A stretch of 64,000 nt of DNA, from positions 939,501-1,003,500 of the forward strand of contig BSDZ01000009.1 in NCBI GenBank assembly GCA_030268105.1. Direction: 5' to 3'. Of this stretch, positions 1 to 15,000 are shown piece by piece (position 1 is the stretch's first letter; each line of letters begins with the position of its first letter). Origin of the DNA: Volvox africanus (taxonomy: Eukaryota; Chlorophyta; Chlorophyceae; Chlamydomonadales; Volvocaceae). Below the pieces are notes generated by a model, which had not been told where the DNA came from, did not search any database, and saw only the letters and a program-made list of their open reading frames with translations. Made by a program: the position numbers and the translations under genes.

Positions 1-3000
1 TGCTGGGCTGAGCTGTACATCTCTCTGTGACACGCATGTGTGCACCTGCTGCATGACTGGCTGTGAAGACATGTGCACCGTGGGGCTTCCTGCGCCCACT
101 TTACCCTTCTGGGTGACGCAAGGTGCCTGGGCTGAGCTATACATCTCTCTGTGACACGCATGTGTGCACCTGCTGCATGACTGGCTGTGAAGACATGTGC
201 ACCGTGGGGCTTCCTGCGCCCACCTTACCCTACTGGGTGACGCAAGGTGCTGGGCTGAGCTGTACATCTCTCTGTGACACGCATGTGTGCACCTGCTGCA
301 TGACTGGCTGTGAAGACATGTGCACCGTGGGGCTTCCTGCGCCCACCTTACCCTTCTGGGTGACGCAAGGTGCCTGGGCTGAGCTATACATCTCTCTGTG
401 ACACGCATGTGTGCACCTGCTGCATGACTGGCTGTGAAGACATGTGCACCGTGGGGCTTCCTGCGCCCACCTTACCCTACTCGGTGACGCAAGGTGCCTG
501 GGCTGAGCTATACATCTCTCTGTGACACGCATGTGTGCACCTGCTGCATGACTGGCTGTGAAGACATGTGCACCGTGGGGCTTCCTGCGCCCACCTTACC
601 CTTCTGGGTGACGCAAGGTGCCTGGGCTGAGCTATACATCTCTCTGTGACACGCATGTGTGCACCTGCTGCATGACTGGCTGTGAAGACATGTGCACCGT
701 GGGGCTTCCTGCGCCCACCTTACCCTACTGGGTGACGCAAGGTGCCTGGGCTGAGCTATACATCTCTCTGTGACACGCATGTGTGCACCTGCTGCATGAC
801 TGGCTGTGAAGACATGTGCACCGTGGGGCTTCCTGCGCCCACCTTACCCTTCTGGGTGACGCAAGGTGCCTGGGCTGAGCTGTACATCTCTCTGTGACAC
901 GCATGTGTGCACCTGCTGCATGACTGGCTGTGAAGACATGTGCACCGTGGGGCTTCCTGCGCCCACTTTACCCTTCTGGGTGACGCAAGGTGCCTGGGCT
1001 GAGCTATACATCTCTCTGTGACACGCATGTGTGCACCTGCTGCATGACTGGCTGTGAAGACATGTGCACCGTGGGGCTTCCTGCGCCCACCTTACCCTAC
1101 TCGGTGACGCAAGGTGCCTGGGCTGAGCTATACATCTCTCTGTGACACGCATGTGTGCACCTGCTGCATGACTGGCTGTGAAGACATGTGCACCGTGGGG
1201 CTTCCTGCGCCCACCTTACCCTTCTGGGTGACGCAAGGTGCCTGGGCTGAGCTGTACATCTCTCTGTGACACGCATGTGTGCACCTGCTGCATGACTGGC
1301 TGTGAAGACATGTGCACCGTGGGGCTTCCTGCGCCCACCTTACCCTACTGGGTGACGCAAGGTGCCTGGGCTGAGCTATACATCTCTCTGTGACACGCAT
1401 GTGTGCACCTGCTGCATGACTGGCTGTGAAGACATGTGCACCGTGGGGCTTCCTGCGCCCACCTTACCCTTCTGGGTGACGCAAGGTGCCTGGGCTGAGC
1501 TGTACATCTCTCTGTGACACGCATGTGTGCACCTGCTGCATGACTGGCTGTGAAGACATGTGCACCGTGGGGCTTCCTGCGCCCACTTTACCCTTCTGGG
1601 TGACGCAAGGTGCCTGGGCTGAGCTATACATCTCTCTGTGACACGCATGTGTGCACCTGCTGCATGACTGGCTGTGAAGACATGTGCACCGTGGGGCTTC
1701 CTGCGCCCACCTTACCCTTCTGGGTGACGCAAGGTGCTGGGCTGAGCTGTACATCTCTCTGTGACACGCATGTGTGCACCTGCTGCATGACTGGCTGTGA
1801 AGACATGTGCACCGTGGGGCTTCCTGCGCCCACTTTACCCTTCTGGGTGACGCAAGGTGCCTGGGCTGAGCTATACATCTCTCTGTGACACGCATGTGTG
1901 CACCTGCTGCATGACTGGCTGTGAAGACATGTGCACCGTGGGGCTTCCTGCGCCCACCTTACCCTACTGGGTGACGCAAGGTGCTGGGCTGAGCTGTACA
2001 TCTCTCTGTGACACGCATGTGTGCACCTGCTGCATGACTGGCTGTGAAGACATGTGCACCGTGGGGCTTCCTGCGGCCACCTTACCCTACTGGGTGACGC
2101 AAGGTGCCTGGGCTGAGCTATACATCTCTCTGTGACACGCATGTGTGCACCTGCTGCATGACTGGCTGTGAAGACATGTGCACCGTGGGGCTTCCTGCGC
2201 CCACCTTACCCTACTGGGTGACGCAAGGTGCCTGGGCTGAGCTATACATCTCTCTGTGACACGCATGTGTGCACCTGCTGCATGACTGGCTGTGAAGACA
2301 TGTGCACCGTGGGGCTTCCTGCGCCCACCTTACCCTTCTGGGTGACGCAAGGTGCCTGGGCTGAGCTGTACATCTCTCTGTGACACGCATGTGTGCACCT
2401 GCTGCATGACTGGCTGTGAAGACATGTGCACCGTGGGGCTTCCTGCGCCCACTTTACCCTTCTGGGTGACGCAAGGTGCCTGGGCTGAGCTATACATCTC
2501 TCTGTGACACGCATGTGTGCACCTGCTGCATGACTGGCTGTGAAGACATGTGCACCGTGGGGCTTCCTGCGCCCACCTTACCCTTCTGGGTGACGCAAGG
2601 TGCTGGGCTGAGCTGTACATCTCTCTGTGACACGCATGTGTGCACCTGCTGCATGACTGGCTGTGAAGACATGTGCACCGTGGGGCTTCCTGCGCCCACT
2701 TTACCCTACTGGGTGACGCAAGGTGCTGGGCTGAGCTATACATCTCTCTGTGACACGCATGTGTGCACCTGCTGCATGACTGGCTGTGAAGACATGTGCA
2801 CCGTGGGGCTTCCTGCGCCCACCTTACCCTACTGGGTGACGCAAGGTGCTGGGCTGAGCTGTACATCTCTCTGTGACACGCATGTGTGCACCTGCTGCAT
2901 GACTGGCTGTGAAGACATGTGCACCGTGGGGCTTCCTGCGGCCACCTTACCCTACTGGGTGACGCAAGGTGCCTGGGCTGAGCTATACATCTCTCTGTGA

Positions 3001-6000
3001 CACGCATGTGTGCACCTGCTGCATGACTGGCTGTGAAGACATGTGCACCGTGGGGCTTCCTGCGCCCACCTTACCCTTCTGGGTGACGCAAGGTGCCTGG
3101 GCTGAGCTATACATCTCTCTGTGACACGCATGTGTGCACCTGCTGCATGACTGGCTGTGAAGACATGTGCACCGTGGGGCTTCCTGCGCCCACCTTACCC
3201 TACTCGGTGACGCAAGGTGCCTGGGCTGAGCTATACATCTCTCTGTGACACGCATGTGTGCACCTGCTGCATGACTGGCTGTGAAGACATGTGCACCGTG
3301 GGGCTTCCTGCGCCCACCTTACCCTTCTGGGTGACGCAAGGTGCCTGGGCTGAGCTGTACATCTCTCTGTGACACGCATGTGTGCACCTGCTGCATGACT
3401 GGCTGTGAAGACATGTGCACCGTGGGGCTTCCTGCGCCCACTTTACCCTTCTGGGTGACGCAAGGTGCTGGGCTGAGCTATACATCTCTCTGTGACACGC
3501 ATGTGTGCACCTGCTGCATGACTGGCTGTGAAGACATGTGCACCGTGGGGCTTCCTGCGCCCACCTTACCCTTCTGGGTGACGCAAGGTGCTGGGCTGAG
3601 CTGTACATCTCTCTGTGACACGCATGTGTGCACCTGCTGCATGACTGGCTGTGAAGACATGTGCACCGTGGGGCTTCCTGCGCCCACTTTACCCTTCTGG
3701 GTGACGCAAGGTGCCTGGGCTGAGCTATACATCTCTCTGTGACACGCATGTGTGCACCTGCTGCATGACTGGCTGTGAAGACATGTGCACCGTGGGGCTT
3801 CCTGCGCCCACCTTACCCTACTGGGTGACGCAAGGTGCTGGGCTGAGCTGTACATCTCTCTGTGACACGCATGTGTGCACCTGCTGCATGACTGGCTGTG
3901 AAGACATGTGCACCGTGGGGCTTCCTGCGGCCACCTTACCCTACTGGGTGACGCAAGGTGCCTGGGCTGAGCTATACATCTCTCTGTGACACGCATGTGT
4001 GCACCTGCTGCATGACTGGCTGTGAAGACATGTGCACCGTGGGGCTTCCTGCGCCCACCTTACCCTACTGGGTGACGCAAGGTGCTGGGCTGAGCTGTAC
4101 ATCTCTCTGTGACACGCATGTGTGCACCTGCTGCATGACTGGCTGTGAAGACATGTGCACCGTGGGGCTTCCTGCGCCCACTTTACCCTTCTGGGTGACG
4201 CAAGGTGCCTGGGCTGAGCTATACATCTCTCTGTGACACGCATGTGTGCACCTGCTGCATGACTGGCTGTGAAGACATGTGCACCGTGGGGCTTCCTGCG
4301 CCCACCTTACCCTACTGGGTGACGCAAGGTGCTGGGCTGAGCTGTACATCTCTCTGTGACACGCATGTGTGCACCTGCTGCATGACTGGCTGTGAAGACA
4401 TGTGCACCGTGGGGCTTCCTGCGGCCACCTTACCCTACTGGGTGACGCAAGGTGCCTGGGCTGAGCTATACATCTCTCTGTGACACGCATGTGTGCACCT
4501 GCTGCATGACTGGCTGTGAAGACATGTGCACCGTGGGGCTTCCTGCGGCCACCTTACCCTACTGGGTGACGCAAGGTGCTGGGCTGAGCTGTACATCTCT
4601 CTGTGACACGCATGTGTGCACCTGCTGCATGACTGGCTGTGAAGACATGTGCACCGTGGGGCTTCCTGCGCCCACCTTACCCTACTGGGTGACGCAAGGT
4701 GCCTGGGCTGAGCTGTACATCTCTCTGTGACACGCATGTGTGCACCTGCTGCATGACTGGCTGTGAAGACATGTGCACCGTGGGGCTTCCTGCGGCCACC
4801 TTACCCTACTGGGTGACGCAAGGTGCCTGGGCTGAGCTATACATCTCTCTGTGACACGCATGTGTGCACCTGCTGCATGACTGGCTGTGAAGACATGTGC
4901 ACCGTGGGGCTTCCTGCGCCCACCTTACCCTTCTGGGTGACGCAAGGTGCCTGGGCTGAGCTGTACATCTCTCTGTGACACGCATGTGTGCACCTGCTGC
5001 ATGACTGGCTGTGAAGACATGTGCACCGTGGGGCTTCCTGCGCCCACCTTACCCTACTGGGTGACGCAAGGTGCCTGGGCTGAGCTATACATCTCTCTGT
5101 GACACGCATGTGTGCACCTGCTGCATGACTGGCTGTGAAGACATGTGCACCGTGGGGCTTCCTGCGCCCACCTTACCCTTCTGGGTGACGCAAGGTGCTG
5201 GGCTGAGCTGTACATCTCTCTGTGACACGCATGTGTGCACCTGCTGCATGACTGGCTGTGAAGACATGTGCACCGTGGGGCTTCCTGCGCCCACTTTACC
5301 CTTCTGGGTGACGCAAGGTGCCTGGGCTGAGCTATACATCTCTCTGTGACACGCATGTGTGCACCTGCTGCATGACTGGCTGTGAAGACATGTGCACCGT
5401 GGGGCTTCCTGCGCCCACCTTACCCTACTGGGTGACGCAAGGTGCTGGGCTGAGCTGTACATCTCTCTGTGACACGCATGTGTGCACCTGCTGCATGACT
5501 GGCTGTGAAGACATGTGCACCGTGGGGCTTCCTGCGCCCACCTTACCCTTCTGGGTGACGCAAGGTGCCTGGGCTGAGCTATACATCTCTCTGTGACACG
5601 CATGTGTGCACCTGCTGCATGACTGGCTGTGAAGACATGTGCACCGTGGGGCTTCCTGCGCCCACCTTACCCTACTCGGTGACGCAAGGTGCCTGGGCTG
5701 AGCTATACATCTCTCTGTGACACGCATGTGTGCACCTGCTGCATGACTGGCTGTGAAGACATGTGCACCGTGGGGCTTCCTGCGCCCACCTTACCCTTCT
5801 GGGTGACGCAAGGTGCCTGGGCTGAGCTATACATCTCTCTGTGACACGCATGTGTGCACCTGCTGCATGACTGGCTGTGAAGACATGTGCACCGTGGGGC
5901 TTCCTGCGCCCACCTTACCCTACTGGGTGACGCAAGGTGCCTGGGCTGAGCTATACATCTCTCTGTGACACGCATGTGTGCACCTGCTGCATGACTGGCT

Positions 6001-9000
6001 GTGAAGACATGTGCACCGTGGGGCTTCCTGCGCCCACCTTACCCTTCTGGGTGACGCAAGGTGCCTGGGCTGAGCTGTACATCTCTCTGTGACACGCATG
6101 TGTGCACCTGCTGCATGACTGGCTGTGAAGACATGTGCACCGTGGGGCTTCCTGCGCCCACTTTACCCTTCTGGGTGACGCAAGGTGCCTGGGCTGAGCT
6201 ATACATCTCTCTGTGACACGCATGTGTGCACCTGCTGCATGACTGGCTGTGAAGACATGTGCACCGTGGGGCTTCCTGCGCCCACCTTACCCTTCTGGGT
6301 GACGCAAGGTGCTGGGCTGAGCTGTACATCTCTCTGTGACACGCATGTGTGCACCTGCTGCATGACTGGCTGTGAAGACATGTGCACCGTGGGGCTTCCT
6401 GCGCCCACTTTACCCTTCTGGGTGACGCAAGGTGCCTGGGCTGAGCTATACATCTCTCTGTGACACGCATGTGTGCACCTGCTGCATGACTGGCTGTGAA
6501 GACATGTGCACCGTGGGGCTTCCTGCGCCCACCTTACCCTACTGGGTGACGCAAGGTGCTGGGCTGAGCTGTACATCTCTCTGTGACACGCATGTGTGCA
6601 CCTGCTGCATGACTGGCTGTGAAGACATGTGCACCGTGGGGCTTCCTGCGGCCACCTTACCCTACTGGGTGACGCAAGGTGCCTGGGCTGAGCTATACAT
6701 CTCTCTGTGACACGCATGTGTGCACCTGCTGCATGACTGGCTGTGAAGACATGTGCACCGTGGGGCTTCCTGCGCCCACCTTACCCTACTGGGTGACGCA
6801 AGGTGCTGGGCTGAGCTGTACATCTCTCTGTGACACGCATGTGTGCACCTGCTGCATGACTGGCTGTGAAGACATGTGCACCGTGGGGCTTCCTGCGGCC
6901 ACCTTACCCTACTGGGTGACGCAAGGTGCCTGGGCTGAGCTATACATCTCTCTGTGACACGCATGTGTGCACCTGCTGCATGACTGGCTGTGAAGACATG
7001 TGCACCGTGGGGCTTCCTGCGCCCACCTTACCCTACTGGGTGACGCAAGGTGCCTGGGCTGAGCTATACATCTCTCTGTGACACGCATGTGTGCACCTGC
7101 TGCATGACTGGCTGTGAAGACATGTGCACCGTGGGGCTTCCTGCGCCCACCTTACCCTACTGGGTGACGCAAGGTGCCTGGGCTGAGCTATACATCTCTC
7201 TGTGACACGCATGTGTGCACCTGCTGCATGACTGGCTGTGAAGACATGTGCACCGTGGGGCTTCCTGCGGCCACCTTACCCTACTGGGTGACGCAAGGTG
7301 CTGGGCTGAGCTGTACATCTCTCTGTGACACGCATGTGTGCACCTGCTGCATGACTGGCTGTGAAGACATGTGCACCGTGGGGCTTCCTGCGCCCACCTT
7401 ACCCTACTGGGTGACGCAAGGTGCCTGGGCTGAGCTGTACATCTCTCTGTGACACGCATGTGTGCACCTGCTGCATGACTGGCTGTGAAGACATGTGCAC
7501 CGTGGGGCTTCCTGCGGCCACCTTACCCTACTGGGTGACGCAAGGTGCCTGGGCTGAGCTATACATCTCTCTGTGACACGCATGTGTGCACCTGCTGCAT
7601 GACTGGCTGTGAAGACATGTGCACCGTGGGGCTTCCTGCGCCCACCTTACCCTTCTGGGTGACGCAAGGTGCCTGGGCTGAGCTGTACATCTCTCTGTGA
7701 CACGCATGTGTGCACCTGCTGCATGACTGGCTGTGAAGACATGTGCACCGTGGGGCTTCCTGCGCCCACCTTACCCTACTGGGTGACGCAAGGTGCCTGG
7801 GCTGAGCTATACATCTCTCTGTGACACGCATGTGTGCACCTGCTGCATGACTGGCTGTGAAGACATGTGCACCGTGGGGCTTCCTGCGCCCACCTTACCC
7901 TTCTGGGTGACGCAAGGTGCTGGGCTGAGCTGTACATCTCTCTGTGACACGCATGTGTGCACCTGCTGCATGACTGGCTGTGAAGACATGTGCACCGTGG
8001 GGCTTCCTGCGCCCACTTTACCCTTCTGGGTGACGCAAGGTGCCTGGGCTGAGCTATACATCTCTCTGTGACACGCATGTGTGCACCTGCTGCATGACTG
8101 GCTGTGAAGACATGTGCACCGTGGGGCTTCCTGCGCCCACCTTACCCTACTGGGTGACGCAAGGTGCTGGGCTGAGCTGTACATCTCTCTGTGACACGCA
8201 TGTGTGCACCTGCTGCATGACTGGCTGTGAAGACATGTGCACCGTGGGGCTTCCTGCGCCCACCTTACCCTTCTGGGTGACGCAAGGTGCCTGGGCTGAG
8301 CTATACATCTCTCTGTGACACGCATGTGTGCACCTGCTGCATGACTGGCTGTGAAGACATGTGCACCGTGGGGCTTCCTGCGCCCACCTTACCCTACTCG
8401 GTGACGCAAGGTGCCTGGGCTGAGCTATACATCTCTCTGTGACACGCATGTGTGCACCTGCTGCATGACTGGCTGTGAAGACATGTGCACCGTGGGGCTT
8501 CCTGCGCCCACCTTACCCTTCTGGGTGACGCAAGGTGCCTGGGCTGAGCTATACATCTCTCTGTGACACGCATGTGTGCACCTGCTGCATGACTGGCTGT
8601 GAAGACATGTGCACCGTGGGGCTTCCTGCGCCCACCTTACCCTACTGGGTGACGCAAGGTGCCTGGGCTGAGCTATACATCTCTCTGTGACACGCATGTG
8701 TGCACCTGCTGCATGACTGGCTGTGAAGACATGTGCACCGTGGGGCTTCCTGCGCCCACCTTACCCTTCTGGGTGACGCAAGGTGCCTGGGCTGAGCTGT
8801 ACATCTCTCTGTGACACGCATGTGTGCACCTGCTGCATGACTGGCTGTGAAGACATGTGCACCGTGGGGCTTCCTGCGCCCACTTTACCCTTCTGGGTGA
8901 CGCAAGGTGCCTGGGCTGAGCTATACATCTCTCTGTGACACGCATGTGTGCACCTGCTGCATGACTGGCTGTGAAGACATGTGCACCGTGGGGCTTCCTG

Positions 9001-12000
9001 CGCCCACCTTACCCTTCTGGGTGACGCAAGGTGCTGGGCTGAGCTGTACATCTCTCTGTGACACGCATGTGTGCACCTGCTGCATGACTGGCTGTGAAGA
9101 CATGTGCACCGTGGGGCTTCCTGCGCCCACTTTACCCTTCTGGGTGACGCAAGGTGCCTGGGCTGAGCTATACATCTCTCTGTGACACGCATGTGTGCAC
9201 CTGCTGCATGACTGGCTGTGAAGACATGTGCACCGTGGGGCTTCCTGCGCCCACCTTACCCTACTGGGTGACGCAAGGTGCTGGGCTGAGCTGTACATCT
9301 CTCTGTGACACGCATGTGTGCACCTGCTGCATGACTGGCTGTGAAGACATGTGCACCGTGGGGCTTCCTGCGGCCACCTTACCCTACTGGGTGACGCAAG
9401 GTGCCTGGGCTGAGCTATACATCTCTCTGTGACACGCATGTGTGCACCTGCTGCATGACTGGCTGTGAAGACATGTGCACCGTGGGGCTTCCTGCGCCCA
9501 CCTTACCCTACTGGGTGACGCAAGGTGCCTGGGCTGAGCTATACATCTCTCTGTGACACGCATGTGTGCACCTGCTGCATGACTGGCTGTGAAGACATGT
9601 GCACCGTGGGGCTTCCTGCGCCCACCTTACCCTTCTGGGTGACGCAAGGTGCCTGGGCTGAGCTGTACATCTCTCTGTGACACGCATGTGTGCACCTGCT
9701 GCATGACTGGCTGTGAAGACATGTGCACCGTGGGGCTTCCTGCGCCCACTTTACCCTTCTGGTTGACGCAAGGTGCCTGGGCTGAGCTATACATCTCTCT
9801 GTGACACGCATGTGTGCACCTGCTGCATGACTGGCTGTGAAGACATGTGCACCGTGGGGCTTCCTGCGCCCACCTTACCCTTCTGGGTGACGCAAGGTGC
9901 TGGGCTGAGCTGTACATCTCTCTGTGACACGCATGTGTGCACCTGCTGCATGACTGGCTGTGAAGACATGTGCACCGTGGGGCTTCCTGCGCCCACTTTA
10001 CCCTTCTGGGTGACGCAAGGTGCCTGGGCTGAGCTATACATCTCTCTGTGACACGCATGTGTGCACCTGCTGCATGACTGGCTGTGAAGACATGTGCACC
10101 GTGGGGCTTCCTGCGCCCACCTTACCCTACTGGGTGACGCAAGGTGCTGGGCTGAGCTGTACATCTCTCTGTGACACGCATGTGTGCACCTGCTGCATGA
10201 CTGGCTGTGAAGACATGTGCACCGTGGGGCTTCCTGCGGCCACCTTACCCTACTGGGTGACGCAAGGTGCCTGGGCTGAGCTATACATCTCTCTGTGACA
10301 CGCATGTGTGCACCTGCTGCATGACTGGCTGTGAAGACATGTGCACCGTGGGGCTTCCTGCGGCCACCTTACCCTACTGGGTGACGCAAGGTGCTGGGCT
10401 GAGCTGTACATCTCTCTGTGACACGCATGTGTGCACCTGCTGCATGACTGGCTGTGAAGACATGTGCACCGTGGGGCTTCCTGCGCCCACCTTACCCTAC
10501 TGGGTGACGCAAGGTGCCTGGGCTGAGCTGTACATCTCTCTGTGACACGCATGTGTGCACCTGCTGCATGACTGGCTGTGAAGACATGTGCACCGTGGGG
10601 CTTCCTGCGGCCACCTTACCCTACTGGGTGACGCAAGGTGCCTGGGCTGAGCTGTACATCTCTCTGTGACACGCATGTGTGCACCTGCTGCATGACTGGC
10701 TGTGAAGACATGTGCACCGTGGGGCTTCCTGCGCCCACCTTACCCTTCTGGGTGACGCAAGGTGCCTGGGCTGAGCTGTACATCTCTCTGTGACACGCAT
10801 GTGTGCACCTGCTGCATGACTGGCTGTGAAGACATGTGCACCGTGGGGCTTCCTGCGCCCACCTTACCCTACTGGGTGACGCAAGGTGCCTGGGCTGAGC
10901 TATACATCTCTCTGTGACACGCATGTGTGCACCTGCTGCATGACTGGCTGTGAAGACATGTGCACCGTGGGGCTTCCTGCGCCCACCTTACCCTTCTGGG
11001 TGACGCAAGGTGCTGGGCTGAGCTGTACATCTCTCTGTGACACGCATGTGTGCACCTGCTGCATGACTGGCTGTGAAGACATGTGCACCGTGGGGCTTCC
11101 TGCGCCCACTTTACCCTTCTGGGTGACGCAAGGTGCCTGGGCTGAGCTATACATCTCTCTGTGACACGCATGTGTGCACCTGCTGCATGACTGGCTGTGA
11201 AGACATGTGCACCGTGGGGCTTCCTGCGCCCACCTTACCCTACTGGGTGACGCAAGGTGCTGGGCTGAGCTGTACATCTCTCTGTGACACGCATGTGTGC
11301 ACCTGCTGCATGACTGGCTGTGAAGACATGTGCACCGTGGGGCTTCCTGCGCCCACCTTACCCTTCTGGGTGACGCAAGGTGCCTGGGCTGAGCTATACA
11401 TCTCTCTGTGACACGCATGTGTGCACCTGCTGCATGACTGGCTGTGAAGACATGTGCACCGTGGGGCTTCCTGCGCCCACCTTACCCTACTCGGTGACGC
11501 AAGGTGCCTGGGCTGAGCTATACATCTCTCTGTGACACGCATGTGTGCACCTGCTGCATGACTGGCTGTGAAGACATGTGCACCGTGGGGCTTCCTGCGC
11601 CCACCTTACCCTTCTGGGTGACGCAAGGTGCCTGGGCTGAGCTATACATCTCTCTGTGACACGCATGTGTGCACCTGCTGCATGACTGGCTGTGAAGACA
11701 TGTGCACCGTGGGGCTTCCTGCGCCCACCTTACCCTACTGGGTGACGCAAGGTGCCTGGGCTGAGCTATACATCTCTCTGTGACACGCATGTGTGCACCT
11801 GCTGCATGACTGGCTGTGAAGACATGTGCACCGTGGGGCTTCCTGCGCCCACCTTACCCTTCTGGGTGACGCAAGGTGCCTGGGCTGAGCTGTACATCTC
11901 TCTGTGACACGCATGTGTGCACCTGCTGCATGACTGGCTGTGAAGACATGTGCACCGTGGGGCTTCCTGCGCCCACTTTACCCTTCTGGGTGACGCAAGG

Positions 12001-15000
12001 TGCCTGGGCTGAGCTATACATCTCTCTGTGACACGCATGTGTGCACCTGCTGCATGACTGGCTGTGAAGACATGTGCACCGTGGGGCTTCCTGCGCCCAC
12101 CTTACCCTTCTGGGTGACGCAAGGTGCTGGGCTGAGCTGTACATCTCTCTGTGACACGCATGTGTGCACCTGCTGCATGACTGGCTGTGAAGACATGTGC
12201 ACCGTGGGGCTTCCTGCGCCCACTTTACCCTTCTGGGTGACGCAAGGTGCCTGGGCTGAGCTATACATCTCTCTGTGACACGCATGTGTGCACCTGCTGC
12301 ATGACTGGCTGTGAAGACATGTGCACCGTGGGGCTTCCTGCGCCCACCTTACCCTACTGGGTGACGCAAGGTGCTGGGCTGAGCTGTACATCTCTCTGTG
12401 ACACGCATGTGTGCACCTGCTGCATGACTGGCTGTGAAGACATGTGCACCGTGGGGCTTCCTGCGGCCACCTTACCCTACTGGGTGACGCAAGGTGCCTG
12501 GGCTGAGCTATACATCTCTCTGTGACACGCATGTGTGCACCTGCTGCATGACTGGCTGTGAAGACATGTGCACCGTGGGGCTTCCTGCGCCCACCTTACC
12601 CTACTGGGTGACGCAAGGTGCCTGGGCTGAGCTATACATCTCTCTGTGACACGCATGTGTGCACCTGCTGCATGACTGGCTGTGAAGACATGTGCACCGT
12701 GGGGCTTCCTGCGCCCACCTTACCCTTCTGGGTGACGCAAGGTGCCTGGGCTGAGCTGTACATCTCTCTGTGACACGCATGTGTGCACCTGCTGCATGAC
12801 TGGCTGTGAAGACATGTGCACCGTGGGGCTTCCTGCGCCCACTTTACCCTTCTGGGTGACGCAAGGTGCCTGGGCTGAGCTATACATCTCTCTGTGACAC
12901 GCATGTGTGCACCTGCTGCATGACTGGCTGTGAAGACATGTGCACCGTGGGGCTTCCTGCGCCCACCTTACCCTTCTGGGTGACGCAAGGTGCTGGGCTG
13001 AGCTGTACATCTCTCTGTGACACGCATGTGTGCACCTGCTGCATGACTGGCTGTGAAGACATGTGCACCGTGGGGCTTCCTGCGCCCACTTTACCCTTCT
13101 GGGTGACGCAAGGTGCCTGGGCTGAGCTATACATCTCTCTGTGACACGCATGTGTGCACCTGCTGCATGACTGGCTGTGAAGACATGTGCACCGTGGGGC
13201 TTCCTGCGCCCACCTTACCCTACTGGGTGACGCAAGGTGCTGGGCTGAGCTGTACATCTCTCTGTGACACGCATGTGTGCACCTGCTGCATGACTGGCTG
13301 TGAAGACATGTGCACCGTGGGCCTTCCTGCGGCCACCTTACCCTACTGGGTGACGCAAGGTGCCTGGGCTGAGCTATACATCTCTCTGTGACACGCATGT
13401 GTGCACCTGCTGCATGACTGGCTGTGAAGACATGTGCACCGTGGGGCTTCCTGCGCCCACCTTACCCTTCTGGGTGACGCAAGGTGCCTGGGCTGAGCTA
13501 TACATCTCTCTGTGACACGCATGTGTGCACCTGCTGCATGACTGGCTGTGAAGACATGTGCACCGTGGGGCTTCCTGCGCCCACCTTACCCTACTCGGTG
13601 ACGCAAGGTGCCTGGGCTGAGCTATACATCTCTCTGTGACACGCATGTGTGCACCTGCTGCATGACTGGCTGTGAAGACATGTGCACCGTGGGGCTTCCT
13701 GCGCCCACCTTACCCTTCTGGGTGACGCAAGGTGCCTGGGCTGAGCTATACATCTCTCTGTGACACGCATGTGTGCACCTGCTGCATGACTGGCTGTGAA
13801 GACATGTGCACCGTGGGGCTTCCTGCGCCCACCTTACCCTACTGGGTGACGCAAGGTGCCTGGGCTGAGCTATACATCTCTCTGTGACACGCATGTGTGC
13901 ACCTGCTGCATGACTGGCTGTGAAGACATGTGCACCGTGGGGCTTCCTGCGCCCACCTTACCCTTCTGGGTGACGCAAGGTGCCTGGGCTGAGCTGTACA
14001 TCTCTCTGTGACACGCATGTGTGCACCTGCTGCATGACTGGCTGTGAAGACATGTGCACCGTGGGGCTTCCTGCGCCCACTTTACCCTTCTGGTTGACGC
14101 AAGGTGCCTGGGCTGAGCTATACATCTCTCTGTGACACGCATGTGTGCACCTGCTGCATGACTGGCTGTGAAGACATGTGCACCGTGGGGCTTCCTGCGC
14201 CCACCTTACCCTTCTGGGTGACGCAAGGTGCTGGGCTGAGCTGTACATCTCTCTGTGACACGCATGTGTGCACCTGCTGCATGACTGGCTGTGAAGACAT
14301 GTGCACCGTGGGGCTTCCTGCGCCCACTTTACCCTTCTGGGTGACGCAAGGTGCCTGGGCTGAGCTATACATCTCTCTGTGACACGCATGTGTGCACCTG
14401 CTGCATGACTGGCTGTGAAGACATGTGCACCGTGGGGCTTCCTGCGCCCACCTTACCCTACTGGGTGACGCAAGGTGCTGGGCTGAGCTGTACATCTCTC
14501 TGTGACACGCATGTGTGCACCTGCTGCATGACTGGCTGTGAAGACATGTGCACCGTGGGGCTTCCTGCGGCCACCTTACCCTACTGGGTGACGCAAGGTG
14601 CCTGGGCTGAGCTATACATCTCTCTGTGACACGCATGTGTGCACCTGCTGCATGACTGGCTGTGAAGACATGTGCACCGTGGGGCTTCCTGCGCCCACCT
14701 TACCCTTCTGGGTGACGCAAGGTGCCTGGGCTGAGCTATACATCTCTCTGTGACACGCATGTGTGCACCTGCTGCATGACTGGCTGTGAAGACATGTGCA
14801 CCGTGGGGCTTCCTGCGCCCACCTTACCCTACTCGGTGACGCAAGGTGCCTGGGCTGAGCTATACATCTCTCTGTGACACGCATGTGTGCACCTGCTGCA
14901 TGACTGGCTGTGAAGACATGTGCACCGTGGGGCTTCCTGCGCCCACCTTACCCTTCTGGGTGACGCAAGGTGCCTGGGCTGAGCTGTACATCTCTCTGTG